Source: Candidatus Aminicenantota bacterium
GTDB taxonomy: Bacteria > Acidobacteriota > Aminicenantia > JAMOAD01
DNA length: 16,332 nucleotides
Direction of reading: 5' to 3'
Assembly: GCA_027061995.1 (NCBI GenBank)
Contig: JAMOUT010000005.1
Location: 1-16,332, forward strand
Below the pieces are notes generated by a model. The model saw nothing but the letters and a program-made list of their open reading frames with translations. It was not told the DNA's origin and did not search any database. Shown here one piece after another: positions 1 to 7,537 of the stretch; the stretch's first letter is position 1, and every line of letters starts with the position of its first letter. The translations under genes were made by a program, and so were the position numbers.

Positions 1-2
1 AA

Positions 3-101
3 CTAACGATAGGATATATGAGCGGAAGAGATAATATAGATGGAGTTGATATAAAACTCGGAGGATTTAAAGCGGGAGTCGGCTTGGGAATAAGATTTTA
101 A
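3..101 (+). CDS. C-terminal fragment of a probable outer-membrane beta-barrel protein (5' end outside window)
   Basis: An open frame enters from the left edge and stops with TAA at 99-101. It encodes about 32 residues, ending in GGFKAGVGLGIRF. Seen: alternating hydrophobic and small residues, and a terminal Phe preceded by Arg. Known: many outer-membrane beta-barrels end in an amphipathic strand with a C-terminal aromatic residue that BamA recognises. Inference: this is the last strand of a barrel protein and the organism is diderm. The fragment is too short to name a family, and an unrelated glycine-rich tail cannot be excluded. A 164-nt gap to nadA follows, so the gene is probably a separate transcription unit. 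Confidence 0.5.
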   Translation, partial: LTIGYMSGRDNIDGVDIKLGGFKAGVGLGIRF

Positions 102-231
102 ATTAATTTAACAATTATAAATAAATTTTTATAGGATTTAATATATATTAGTGATTTATACTTTATTTAATCATCTTTTCATACAGATTCCATAATTATG
201 CTATCCGATTTTTGGTAACAGATGGTAAAAT

Positions 232-260
232 TTGAATTTTGCCTTGTAAAATGATATATT
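232..260 (+). promoter_or_regulatory. Candidate sigma70-type promoter of nadA, leaderless arrangement
   Basis: TTGAAT at 232-237 and TATATT at 255-260 are separated by exactly 17 nt. The predicted +1 is near 267, on top of the tandem ATG codons at 266 and 269. No Shine-Dalgarno sequence precedes those ATGs. The same geometry is seen upstream of the bat operon. The match is good, but AT-rich DNA yields chance matches. Confidence 0.45.
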
Positions 261-265
261 TTCAG

Positions 266-1171
266 ATGATGGATATTATAAAAGAGATTAAAAAACTAAA
301 AAAAGAGAAAAACGCCATAATAATGGCTCATAATTATCAGAGAAAAGAGGTTCAGGAGATAGCCGATTATCTCGGGGATTCCCTTGAACTTGCAAGACAA
401 GCTACAAAAGTTAAAGCTGACATCATTGTGTTTGCCGGTGTTTATTTTATGGCTGAAACAGCTAAGATATTAAATCCCGAAAGGGTTGTTCTTATTCCCG
501 AGAAGGATGCAACATGTGCTATGGCTAAGATGGTTGATATCGCCAAATTAAAAGAGTTGAAAAAACAGTATCCCGAAGCGGCGGTTGTCTCATATATAAA
601 TACGACTGCCGAGACAAAAACATATACTGATATTGTATGCACCTCGGCAAATGCGGTAAAAGTGGTTGAGAGCATTCCTCAAAAACAGATAATTTTCCTT
701 CCTGATAAAAATCTCGGAGAATTTGTCCGCCTTAAAACCGATAAAGAGCTTATTCTCTATCCCGGTTTTTGCTATGTTCACCAACAATTAATCACCGAAA
801 AAATGATTCTTGATATGAAAGAAAAATACAAGGATGGCTTTATAATGGTTCACCCTGAAACTCCTCAGGCAGTCCAAAAACATGCTGATGCGATTCTTTC
901 GACCGGACAGATGATAAAGGAGATTAAAAATATAAAAACAAAAAACATTATAGTTGGAACAGAGGAGGGTATGATTCATAGATTGAGAAAAGATTACCCC
1001 GATAAAAATTTCATCCCTATCTCACTCAATGCAAAATGTGTCGGCATGAAAGCCATAACAATAGAATCAATTTACAACTCATTAAAATTCGAAAGATATA
1101 AGATAGAGATAGATAAAGAAACAATTGAAAAAGCAAAAAAATCCATTTTGAGAATGCTTGAGATTAAATGA
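266..1171 (+). CDS. nadA: Quinolinate synthase NadA
   Basis: NadA condenses iminoaspartate (from NadB) with dihydroxyacetone phosphate to give quinolinate in de novo NAD synthesis. It is a cytoplasmic [4Fe-4S] enzyme. Numbered from the ATG at 266, the three cluster Cys are visible: Cys84 (ATCAMAK), Cys169 (PGFCYVHQ) and Cys258 (NAKCVGMK), with the spacing of thermophile-type NadA. Other family motifs are HNYQ near the start, FMAETAKIL, NTTAETK and VHPE. The frame is open back to TTG 239 and ATG 251, but homologues begin with a short helix of the KEIKKLKKE type. ATG 266 or 269 therefore fits best, and both lie where a TTGAAT-N17-TATATT promoter would start transcription. Length is about 301 aa, normal for the family. 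The stop overlaps the next gene (ATGA). nadB and nadC are not in the window. Confidence 0.95.
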   Translation: MMDIIKEIKKLKKEKNAIIMAHNYQRKEVQEIADYLGDSLELARQATKVKADIIVFAGVYFMAETAKILNPERVVLIPEKDATCAMAKMVDIAKLKELKKQYPEAAVVSYINTTAETKTYTDIVCTSANAVKVVESIPQKQIIFLPDKNLGEFVRLKTDKELILYPGFCYVHQQLITEKMILDMKEKYKDGFIMVHPETPQAVQKHADAILSTGQMIKEIKNIKTKNIIVGTEEGMIHRLRKDYPDKNFIPISLNAKCVGMKAITIESIYNSLKFERYKIEIDKETIEKAKKSILRMLEIK

Positions 1172-2115
1172 TAAAAGCGATTTCCCTTTTTTCAGGCGGA
1201 CTTGACAGTATTCTTGCGGTTAAAATAATGGAATCACTCGGAATAAAAGTTATCCCTCTTCATATAAAACATCCGTTTTTCAGCGAACTTGATTCAAGGG
1301 TAAAAAATGAGCTCGGAATACCTGTGGTTGAAATTGATATTAGTGAGGAATTTTTAAAAATATTGGAGAAACCGAAACATGGTTATGGTAAAAATCTTAA
1401 CCCATGTCTTGATTGTAAAATTCTGTTTTACAAAACCGCAAAAAAACAGATGGAAAGTTCGGGAGCCGACTTTATTATAACCGGAGATGTGGTGGGGCAA
1501 CGCCCTTTTTCTCAAAGAAAAGAGGCGATGAAACAGATTGAAAAAGCCGCCGAACTTGAAGGATTGGTAGTCAGACCTTTAACACAAAAAAATCTCCCTT
1601 TATCAATTCCCGAGGAAAAAGGGTTGATTGACAGGGATAAACTTTATGCTATAAGCGGAAGAAAGAGATTCTCCCAATATGAGCTTGCGAAAAAATATAA
1701 TATAAAATATATTCCCACTCCCGCTGGTGGTTGTCTTTTAACTGATAAAGGATTTTCCGAAAGGACAAAAAAGCTCATGGAATATAATTTTTTAACCCCT
1801 TTGAATATTGGGATAATAAAACACGGAAGATTGATAGAGTTGGAAGATAATATCATAATTATTGTGGGAAGGAATGAAGCCGAGAATAATTCATTGGGAA
1901 CCCTTTTTAATATGAAAAAAGGGAATTTGATATTTATGGAAACAATTGAACCATCAGGCCCTTCGGCGATTATTATGACGGGAAGAAAAATAGATAAAGA
2001 TAATCCGATAATTAATAAAGCGATAAAAACACTTTTCAAATATATGAAATCAAGAGAAGGGATTTTCTCCGTAAAAACGGAAACAGAAGAGTTCAAGCTT
2101 AATGTATCATTGTAG
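1168..2115 (+). CDS. PP-loop tRNA thiolation-type enzyme (ThiI/MnmA-like) with C-terminal NFACT-R-like domain
   Basis: A 315-aa protein of the ATP-pyrophosphatase (PP-loop) family often annotated as tRNA 4-thiouridine or 2-thiouridine synthase. Seen: an N-terminal PP-loop SGGLDS (residues 9-14), a CxxC pair in NPCLDCK (Cys80, Cys83), an ITGDVVGQRP motif near 104-113, and a third Cys in TPAGGCLLTD (Cys189). The region after about 210 resembles the small NFACT-R/DUF814-like RNA-binding domain attached to such proteins. Known: the PP-loop adenylates a tRNA uridine, and in some relatives three Cys bind an Fe-S cluster used for sulfur transfer. Inference: a cluster-dependent U8 or U34 tRNA thiolase; the exact target cannot be read. 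There is no THUMP or rhodanese domain, unlike classical ThiI. The ATGA overlap with nadA suggests co-translation, and both proteins would use Fe-S clusters. Confidence 0.8.
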   Translation: MIKAISLFSGGLDSILAVKIMESLGIKVIPLHIKHPFFSELDSRVKNELGIPVVEIDISEEFLKILEKPKHGYGKNLNPCLDCKILFYKTAKKQMESSGADFIITGDVVGQRPFSQRKEAMKQIEKAAELEGLVVRPLTQKNLPLSIPEEKGLIDRDKLYAISGRKRFSQYELAKKYNIKYIPTPAGGCLLTDKGFSERTKKLMEYNFLTPLNIGIIKHGRLIELEDNIIIIVGRNEAENNSLGTLFNMKKGNLIFMETIEPSGPSAIIMTGRKIDKDNPIINKAIKTLFKYMKSREGIFSVKTETEEFKLNVSL

Positions 2116-2183
2116 TTAAAAACTGAGAATACAAATTCACAAAAGTGATAATTTCACACTCTTTGCAATTTATCAGATATGAA

Positions 2184-2669
2184 TCATTTCAGAAATCTTC
2201 CGTCATCTTTTGAATTATTGAGTTTTTGTATGTTTTTATCAAGCCAACCTATTTTATCCACATCTCTTATATCGAATTTTGGCACAAAAGGTTTAATATC
2301 AAGAACAGGAGTTCCTTCCACTATATCAATATCCTCGACAAAAAGGAAATTTTCCTCTATTTTTTCAAGTCTGATTATTGACAGACCGATTGAATTCGGT
2401 CTTGAGGGAGCCCGCGTTGCAAAAACTCCGTGAGGATTTTCATCCATATAAGGTTTTACGGATAAACCGGAAAATTTTGACAGATGAAAATGATATATCA
2501 GAATTATATGAGAAAATTCTTCAAGATCTTTTAACCCTTCGGTATATTCTTCAAAAACTTCAACCGAACCTTTAACCCCTTTTGCGGCTGTAGGCTGTAT
2601 AGGCACGCCTTTCGGCTCTTTAAAGGGGGAGTGAATAACTCCTATGGGACTATATCTTATCTCTTCCAT
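2184..2669 (-). CDS. trmO: tRNA (N6-threonylcarbamoyladenosine-37) N6-methyltransferase TrmO (TsaA/YaeB family)
   Basis: TrmO is a SAM-dependent beta-barrel methyltransferase that converts t6A37 to m6t6A37 in ANN-decoding tRNAs. The 161-aa product shows the family blocks in order: PIGVIHSPF (8-16), DLEEFSHIILIYHFH (48-62), the signature HGVFATRAPSRPNSIGLS (80-97), and EGTPVLDIKPFVP (118-130). It has the short form, lacking the extra C-terminal domain of E. coli TrmO. ATG at 2669 follows a strong GAGGTG site. The gene is convergent with the thiolase gene (68 nt apart) and divergent from clpB (201 nt). Next to a probable tRNA thiolase it gives two tRNA-modification genes in a row, though on opposite strands. 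Assignment to the family is firm; substrate specificity is inferred from family. Confidence 0.92.
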   Translation of the reverse strand: MEEIRYSPIGVIHSPFKEPKGVPIQPTAAKGVKGSVEVFEEYTEGLKDLEEFSHIILIYHFHLSKFSGLSVKPYMDENPHGVFATRAPSRPNSIGLSIIRLEKIEENFLFVEDIDIVEGTPVLDIKPFVPKFDIRDVDKIGWLDKNIQKLNNSKDDGRFLK

Positions 2670-2709
2670 CTTTTCACCTCAAATCTCTTTTTATATAATA
2701 CTCTCGTTT

Positions 2710-2738
2710 AATATAAATCTTATTTTAAGTTTTGTAAA
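2710..2738 (-). promoter_or_regulatory. Candidate promoter for trmO
   Basis: On the minus strand TTTACA (2738-2733) and TATATT (2715-2710) are separated by 17 nt. The predicted start lies near 2703, giving a leader of about 33 nt with a GAGGTG Shine-Dalgarno sequence before ATG 2669. The match and spacing are good for a housekeeping sigma factor, but it is not tested. Confidence 0.42.
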
Positions 2739-2795
2739 TATTATTTGATTTTTATTAATTATAGAGCAGCCGGTAATAAATATTGTTTGTCAAAC

Positions 2796-2833
2796 TTGAA
2801 ATATTGCGAATAAATTAAGTTTTTGAAATATTG
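2796..2833 (+). repeat. 11-bp direct repeat upstream of clpB
   Basis: TTGAAATATTG occurs at 2796-2806 and again at 2823-2833, a period of 27 bp. The first copy is preceded by C, giving CTTGAAA, the classical -35 of sigma32-type heat-shock promoters, but no CCCAT-type -10 follows. The second copy contains the TTGAAA that could serve as the -35 of the clpB promoter. No CIRCE (TTAGCACTC) inverted repeat is present. It could be an operator or paired promoters; chance duplication in AT-rich DNA is possible. Confidence 0.4.
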
Positions 2834-2849
2834 TGTATTGGTGTATAAT
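2823..2849 (+). promoter_or_regulatory. Candidate clpB promoter
   Basis: A perfect TATAAT lies at 2844-2849, with TTGAAA at 2823-2828 and a short 15-nt spacer. Transcription would begin near 2856, leaving a very short leader that includes the GGAGGTG site at 2860-2866. The -10 is convincing; the -35 pairing is less so because of the spacer. Confidence 0.38.
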
Positions 2850-2870
2850 ATATTATTTCGGAGGTGAAAG

Positions 2871-5459
2871 ATGAGATACGATAAATTTACCATTAAAGCA
2901 CAACAAGCGATTCAAGATGCTCAAAACCTTGCGCTTGAATATAATCATCAGGAGGTTAAACCCGAGCATCTTCTTTTATCCTTGGTTAATCAGGATGATA
3001 GCATTATTCCTAAAATTTTATCAAAGATAGGGGTTCAGCCTTCCTCAATAACAAGTGAGATAGGTAAATACCTGAGTTCATTACCTGCTGTCCAAGGGGG
3101 AGAATTATATATGTCAAAAGAGTTATCCCTTATACTGCAAAACTCTTTTAATGAAACAAAACCTTTTAAGGATGAGTTTGTCTCGACGGAACATCTTTTT
3201 CTTGCTATTTTAAAAGATAGTAAGACAAAGGGGTCGGAGATTTTAAAAGCGGCCGGTGTCAAAGAGGATGTTTTTCTTAAAGCTCTTATGGAGGTCAGGG
3301 GCTCTCACAGAGTAACCGACCAAAGCCCCGAAGATAAATTTCAAGCACTGCAAAAATACGGAAAAGATTTGACCGAACTTGCAAGAGCCGGTAAATTAGA
3401 CCCTGTTATAGGAAGGGATGAGGAGATTAGAAGGGTGATTCAGGTTTTATCAAGAAAAAAGAAAAACAATCCCGCACTCATAGGTGAACCTGGTGTCGGT
3501 AAAACCGCTATAGTGGAGGGATTATCTCAAAGAATTGTTGACGGAGATGTTCCCGAATCTTTAAAAGATAAAAAGATAATATCTCTTGATATAGGCTCTC
3601 TGCTTGCGGGTGCGAAATTCAGGGGTGAATTTGAAGATAGATTAAAAGCGGTTGTTAAAGAGATTATTGACAGTGAAGGGGAAATAATCCTTTTTATTGA
3701 TGAGATGCATACTATCGTGGGAGCGGGTGCATCCGAAGGTTCGGTGGATGCTTCCAATATCCTCAAACCCTCTCTTGCAAGAGGTGAATTAAGAGCGATA
3801 GGTGCCACTACCCTTAATGAATATAAAAAATATATTGAAAAAGATGCTGCTCTCGAAAGAAGATTTCAACCTGTTTTTGTAAAAGAGCCCACTGTTGAGG
3901 ATACAATATCTATTTTAAGGGGATTAAAGGAGAGATATGAGGTTCATCACGGAATCAAAATAAAAGATTCTGCGATTGTTGCGGCAGCTGTTCTTTCTCA
4001 CAGATATATAGCCGATAGAAAACTTCCTGATAAAGCTATTGATCTTATAGATGAATCCGCTGCAAAATTGAGAATCGAAATTGATTCTTTACCTCAGGAG
4101 ATAGATGAGATTGAGAGAAAGATAACCCAACTTGAGATTGAAAAACAGGCTCTGACAAAAGAGAAAGACAAGGCTTCAAAAGAGAGATTGGATAAAATCA
4201 AAAAAGAGCTTGCAAATCTTAAAGAGAAAAGCGATGTATTAAAAGCGCAATGGATGAGAGAGAAAGAGATTATAAAAAAGATTAGAGCTATCAAAGAGGA
4301 GATTGATAATAATAAAACACTTGAACAAAAGTATGAAAGAGAGGGTAATCTTGATAAAATAGCGGAGATAAGATACGGAATTATTCCCCGTTTAAACCAG
4401 AAACTTGCGGAATTAAACGAGGAATTAAGAAAGATTCAGGATGAAGGGGGGATGTTAAAAGAGGAGATTGATGAGGAAGATATAGCCGAGATAATCTCAA
4501 GATGGACGGGTATCCCCGTATCAAAACTTCTTGAGGGAGAAAAAGAAAAATTATTAAAAATGGAAAAGAGATTATCCGAAAGGGTGATAGGGCAGGAAAA
4601 AGCCATTATTGCCATATCCGATGCGATAAGAAGGTCAAGAGCTGGGTTACAGGATCCGAATAAACCGATAGGCTCTTTTTTGTTTCTCGGTCCCACTGGT
4701 GTCGGAAAAACCGAGCTTGCAAAAGCATTGGCGGAGTTCTTATTTGATGATGAAAGAGCAATGATAAGACTTGATATGTCCGAGTATATGGAAAAACACT
4801 CTGTTGCAAAACTTATAGGTGCTCCTCCCGGATATGTGGGATATGAAGAGGGTGGACAATTGACTGAGCTTGTCAGAAGAAAACCATACTCCGTTATCCT
4901 TCTTGATGAGATTGAAAAAGCTCATTCCGATGTTTTCAATATTCTTCTGCAAATCCTTGATGACGGAAGATTAACGGATGCAAAAGGGAGAACCGTTGAT
5001 TTTAGAAACTCTGTTATTATTATGACCTCAAATATCGGTTCTCAATTTATACTTGAAAATATAGATTCTCCCGATAAAGTTGAAAATGAGATTGAAAAAA
5101 TGCTTAAAGATTATTTTAAACCCGAATTTTTAAATAGGATTGATGAAATAATAGTTTTTAATCCTTTGTCAAAAGAGATAATAGTTAAAATCGTTGACAT
5201 TCAACTTAAAAGGATTAGCAAGCTTCTTGAGGATAAAAAGATAAAAATAGAAGTTTCCGAAGCCGCCAAAGAGAAATTGGCGGAGCTCGGTTATGACCCT
5301 CAATTCGGTGCGAGGCCTCTTAAAAGGGTGATTCAAAAGAAGATACAAAACAAATTGGCTAAAGAGATCTTAGAGGGAAAAATAAAAGATAATGATTTTG
5401 TGGAAGTGGATTATCAAAACAATGATTTTGTTTTTAAGGTGAAGAATGGAGAAAATTAA
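2871..5459 (+). CDS. clpB: ATP-dependent disaggregase chaperone ClpB
   Basis: ClpB is a cytosolic hexameric AAA+ machine that pulls polypeptides out of aggregates with DnaK. The 862-aa product is full length and collinear with the family: N-domain with two Clp repeats (about 1-145); NBD1 with Walker A GEPGVGKT (205-212), Walker B ILFIDE (273-278), pore loop [10 protein letters not shown] (246-255) and paired arginines 330/331; the coiled-coil middle domain (about 405-530), rich in Lys and Glu, that separates ClpB from ClpA/ClpC; NBD2 with Walker A GPTGVGKT (607-614), pore loop GYVG (654-657), Walker B VILLDE (675-680) and sensor region FGARPLKR (812-819). All key residues look intact. ATG 2871 has an ideal GGAGGTGA site. 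No CIRCE element is seen; a direct repeat upstream may control it. It overlaps the following glycosyltransferase gene by 14 nt. Confidence 0.98.
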   Translation: MRYDKFTIKAQQAIQDAQNLALEYNHQEVKPEHLLLSLVNQDDSIIPKILSKIGVQPSSITSEIGKYLSSLPAVQGGELYMSKELSLILQNSFNETKPFKDEFVSTEHLFLAILKDSKTKGSEILKAAGVKEDVFLKALMEVRGSHRVTDQSPEDKFQALQKYGKDLTELARAGKLDPVIGRDEEIRRVIQVLSRKKKNNPALIGEPGVGKTAIVEGLSQRIVDGDVPESLKDKKIISLDIGSLLAGAKFRGEFEDRLKAVVKEIIDSEGEIILFIDEMHTIVGAGASEGSVDASNILKPSLARGELRAIGATTLNEYKKYIEKDAALERRFQPVFVKEPTVEDTISILRGLKERYEVHHGIKIKDSAIVAAAVLSHRYIADRKLPDKAIDLIDESAAKLRIEIDSLPQEIDEIERKITQLEIEKQALTKEKDKASKERLDKIKKELANLKEKSDVLKAQWMREKEIIKKIRAIKEEIDNNKTLEQKYEREGNLDKIAEIRYGIIPRLNQKLAELNEELRKIQDEGGMLKEEIDEEDIAEIISRWTGIPVSKLLEGEKEKLLKMEKRLSERVIGQEKAIIAISDAIRRSRAGLQDPNKPIGSFLFLGPTGVGKTELAKALAEFLFDDERAMIRLDMSEYMEKHSVAKLIGAPPGYVGYEEGGQLTELVRRKPYSVILLDEIEKAHSDVFNILLQILDDGRLTDAKGRTVDFRNSVIIMTSNIGSQFILENIDSPDKVENEIEKMLKDYFKPEFLNRIDEIIVFNPLSKEIIVKIVDIQLKRISKLLEDKKIKIEVSEAAKEKLAELGYDPQFGARPLKRVIQKKIQNKLAKEILEGKIKDNDFVEVDYQNNDFVFKVKNGEN

Positions 5460-6414
5460 TTTATCCATTATAATTCCCGTTTATAATGAAGAGGAAAATA
5501 TCCCTATTCTTTACGGAGAAATAAAGGATTCTATTGAAAGCATTGAGCCTAATTATGAAATTATTTTTATTAATGACGGAAGCAGTGATAACTCTTTAAA
5601 AGAGTTAAAAGCTCTTAGGGAAAAGGATAAAAGAGTTAAAATAATTGATTTCAGAAAGAATTTCGGGCAAACCGCCGCACTTGCGGCGGGTTTTGATTAT
5701 GCCGAAGGTGAGATAATGATTACCATGGACGGAGATCTTCAAAATAATCCGAAAGATATCCCTCTTTTGATAAAAAAGATGAAAAATGAGGATTTGGATC
5801 TTGTAAACGGGTGGAGATATAAGAGAAAAGATCCTTTTATCTCAAGAAAATTACCGTCTATGATGGCTAATAAACTAATCTCATGGATTACGGGGGTAAA
5901 ACTTCATGATTACGGATGCACTCTGAAGGTTTACAGAAAAGATATTGCAAAAGATTTAAAACTTTACGGGGAACAACACCGTTTTATTCCGGCTCTTGCT
6001 CATATAGAGGGGGCAAAAGTGGGAGAACTAAAAGTTGATCATCGGGAACGAAAATTCGGTAAAAGTAAATACGGTATTTCAAGAACAATTAGAGTCATCC
6101 TTGACCTTATAACAGTTAAATTTTTGTCAAGCTATTCCACAAAACCTCTTCAAATCTTCGGATTATTGGGGTTCATAACAGGGGGAATAGGTGTTTTAAT
6201 TGGTTTGTATCTTGCATATATAAGATTAATTTTAAAACAGGGGATTGCGGGAAGACCTCTTCTATTTTTATCCATGCTTTTGATTTTCATGGGGGTTCAA
6301 TTTTTTTCACTCGGGATTATAGGTGAGATGCTTTCAAGGACTTATCATGAATCATCAAAGAAAAAGGTTTACAGGGTAAAGAGAGCGGAAGGTTTTGATT
6401 CAAAAAAAAAATAA
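5446..6414 (+). CDS. GT2 family glycosyltransferase, polyprenyl-phosphate (DPM1/GtrB/ArnC-like), two C-terminal membrane helices
   Basis: The 322-aa protein has a GT-A catalytic domain facing the cytoplasm: [13 protein letters not shown] (8-20), INDGSSDNS (42-50), the metal-binding MDGDLQ (94-99), and the [10 protein letters not shown] and HRFIPALAH blocks (156-165, 178-186). Two hydrophobic helices follow at about 234-260 and 271-296. This is the architecture of bacterial dolichol-phosphate-mannose-synthase-like enzymes such as GtrB and ArnC, which transfer a sugar from a nucleotide donor to undecaprenyl phosphate. The donor sugar cannot be read from sequence. The start lies inside the last codons of clpB (14-nt overlap) with an AAGGTG site 5 nt upstream, so translation is probably coupled to clpB. 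No other polysaccharide gene is adjacent. The C-terminus is short and basic. Confidence 0.88.
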   Translation: MEKINLSIIIPVYNEEENIPILYGEIKDSIESIEPNYEIIFINDGSSDNSLKELKALREKDKRVKIIDFRKNFGQTAALAAGFDYAEGEIMITMDGDLQNNPKDIPLLIKKMKNEDLDLVNGWRYKRKDPFISRKLPSMMANKLISWITGVKLHDYGCTLKVYRKDIAKDLKLYGEQHRFIPALAHIEGAKVGELKVDHRERKFGKSKYGISRTIRVILDLITVKFLSSYSTKPLQIFGLLGFITGGIGVLIGLYLAYIRLILKQGIAGRPLLFLSMLLIFMGVQFFSLGIIGEMLSRTYHESSKKKVYRVKRAEGFDSKKK

Positions 6415-6451
6415 TTAATTAATCTATAATTATTATGAGATTAAGTTGGTT

Positions 6452-6481
6452 TTGAACTTTTTTTTATGATTATCGTATTAT
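6452..6481 (+). promoter_or_regulatory. Candidate promoter of the lipoprotein gene
   Basis: TTGAAC at 6452-6457 and TATTAT at 6476-6481 are spaced 18 nt apart. The predicted start is near 6488, 33 nt before the ATG and upstream of an AGGAGG site. The rest of 6415-6520 is AT-only sequence with a weak AT hairpin (6411-6433) and no GC-rich terminator. Confidence 0.4.
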
Positions 6482-6520
6482 ATATATTAAACAAATAATA
6501 AACGAAACAAAGGAGGAAAG

Positions 6521-7519
6521 ATGAGAAAGAAAATTTTTATTTTCAGTTTGATTTTGATTACAGTGTTCTTTTTAACAAACTGCGGCAAAAAATCCAAAAG
6601 CATTAATACTGATTCACTATTATCTCTTGTGCCGTCAAATGTTAATGGTGTTCTTGTTTTTAATTCTTTAAAAGCGAGAAATATAGATTACCTGAAAAAC
6701 ATGATGAATCCCAAAGCATTTGATATTTTTAAAGGGGATAAAAAAGGGGAAGAGAAGTATAAGGAATTTCTTGCTGAAACAGGTATTGATTTTAGTAGAG
6801 ATGTAAATTATGTGGTGGTTGGAATAGGAGATAAAACCGGTGTTATTCTTGTCAATGTAAAGTATGATAAAACAAAACTTCTGAATTATCTTAAAAAGAA
6901 GAAAGCCAAACTTGATAAAATCGATTATAAAAACAAAGATTTTTATCTTATGGAAGATAAAAACAATGGTAATAAAAAAGTTGCAATAGTGTTTTTTGAT
7001 AATAATATTATAAGCACGGGAGAAGAAAATCTTGTGAAATCCGTTATAGATCTTTATGACGGAGGAAAAGAGAGTATCCTTAAGAATGGTGAAATAAATA
7101 AGTTAACTAAACAGGTTAACAGAGACGGGATAATGTGGGGAGTTTTTAAAATCAATCCTAATATTATTCCTAAGCAGGGTAAGATGATTCCCCTTGATAC
7201 AAAAAAAATCACGGCTGTTATTGCAAATCTTGATTATGTAAATAATACTCTCGAAGGAAGCATAAAAGTCCTGTCGGGGGACAGTAAGAACAATAAAAAA
7301 GTGGCTGAAATGTTAAACGGACTAAAAGCGGGTTTTTCCATGGGTAAAAATAAGTTTGCAAAAATTTTTGAGCATTTGAATTTTGTATCTGATGCTGATT
7401 CAATAACTCTTAATATCTCACTTCCTCAAGCTCTTCTTGATCAACTTAAAAAAGAGGCGGAGGCAAAAGCAAAAGGTTTATTAAATCAAAAACCGGATTC
7501 TAATAAAAAAGATATCTGA
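6521..7519 (+). CDS. Lipoprotein of unknown function, Lys/Asn-rich
   Basis: I do not recognise the family. Seen: a basic start MRKK, a hydrophobic stretch, then LTNC with Cys21 as the likely lipidation site (type II signal peptide). Asn at -1 is less common than Ala, Gly or Ser, but the context is otherwise normal. The mature part (about 312 aa) is rich in Lys, Asp and Asn. It begins with a motif like LLSLVPSNVNGVLVFNS and has alternating strand and helix segments, for example NYVVVGIGDK, GVILVNVKYD and KVAIVFFDNN, loosely recalling large periplasmic proteins of the DUF3352 kind that start with an LxP-hydrophobic block. No catalytic motif is evident. It has its own AGGAGG site and a promoter candidate, and ends 18 nt before the SDR gene. 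It is probably anchored to a membrane face in the periplasm. Confidence 0.75.
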   Translation: MRKKIFIFSLILITVFFLTNCGKKSKSINTDSLLSLVPSNVNGVLVFNSLKARNIDYLKNMMNPKAFDIFKGDKKGEEKYKEFLAETGIDFSRDVNYVVVGIGDKTGVILVNVKYDKTKLLNYLKKKKAKLDKIDYKNKDFYLMEDKNNGNKKVAIVFFDNNIISTGEENLVKSVIDLYDGGKESILKNGEINKLTKQVNRDGIMWGVFKINPNIIPKQGKMIPLDTKKITAVIANLDYVNNTLEGSIKVLSGDSKNNKKVAEMLNGLKAGFSMGKNKFAKIFEHLNFVSDADSITLNISLPQALLDQLKKEAEAKAKGLLNQKPDSNKKDI

Positions 7520-7537
7520 TATTAATTAACATTAACA

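Noticed and set aside
239-265. Longer nadA start at TTG 239 or ATG 251
   Set aside because: No Shine-Dalgarno sequence, extra residues do not fit the usual NadA N-terminus, and both starts fall within the promoter-like TTGAAT-N17-TATATT.
2144-2158. GTGA-TCAC hairpin between the thiolase gene and trmO as a terminator
   Set aside because: Only four base pairs and no T-run; too weak to support.
2179-2575. Plus-strand open frames opposite trmO
   Set aside because: They are antisense shadows of a clearly conserved protein and have no recognisable content or ribosome site.
2670-2870. CIRCE/HrcA operator upstream of clpB
   Set aside because: No TTAGCACTC or its inverted partner is present.
6411-6433. 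AT-only hairpin after the glycosyltransferase gene as a terminator
   Set aside because: Seven A-T pairs with no GC and no distinct T-tract; expected by chance in such AT-rich sequence.
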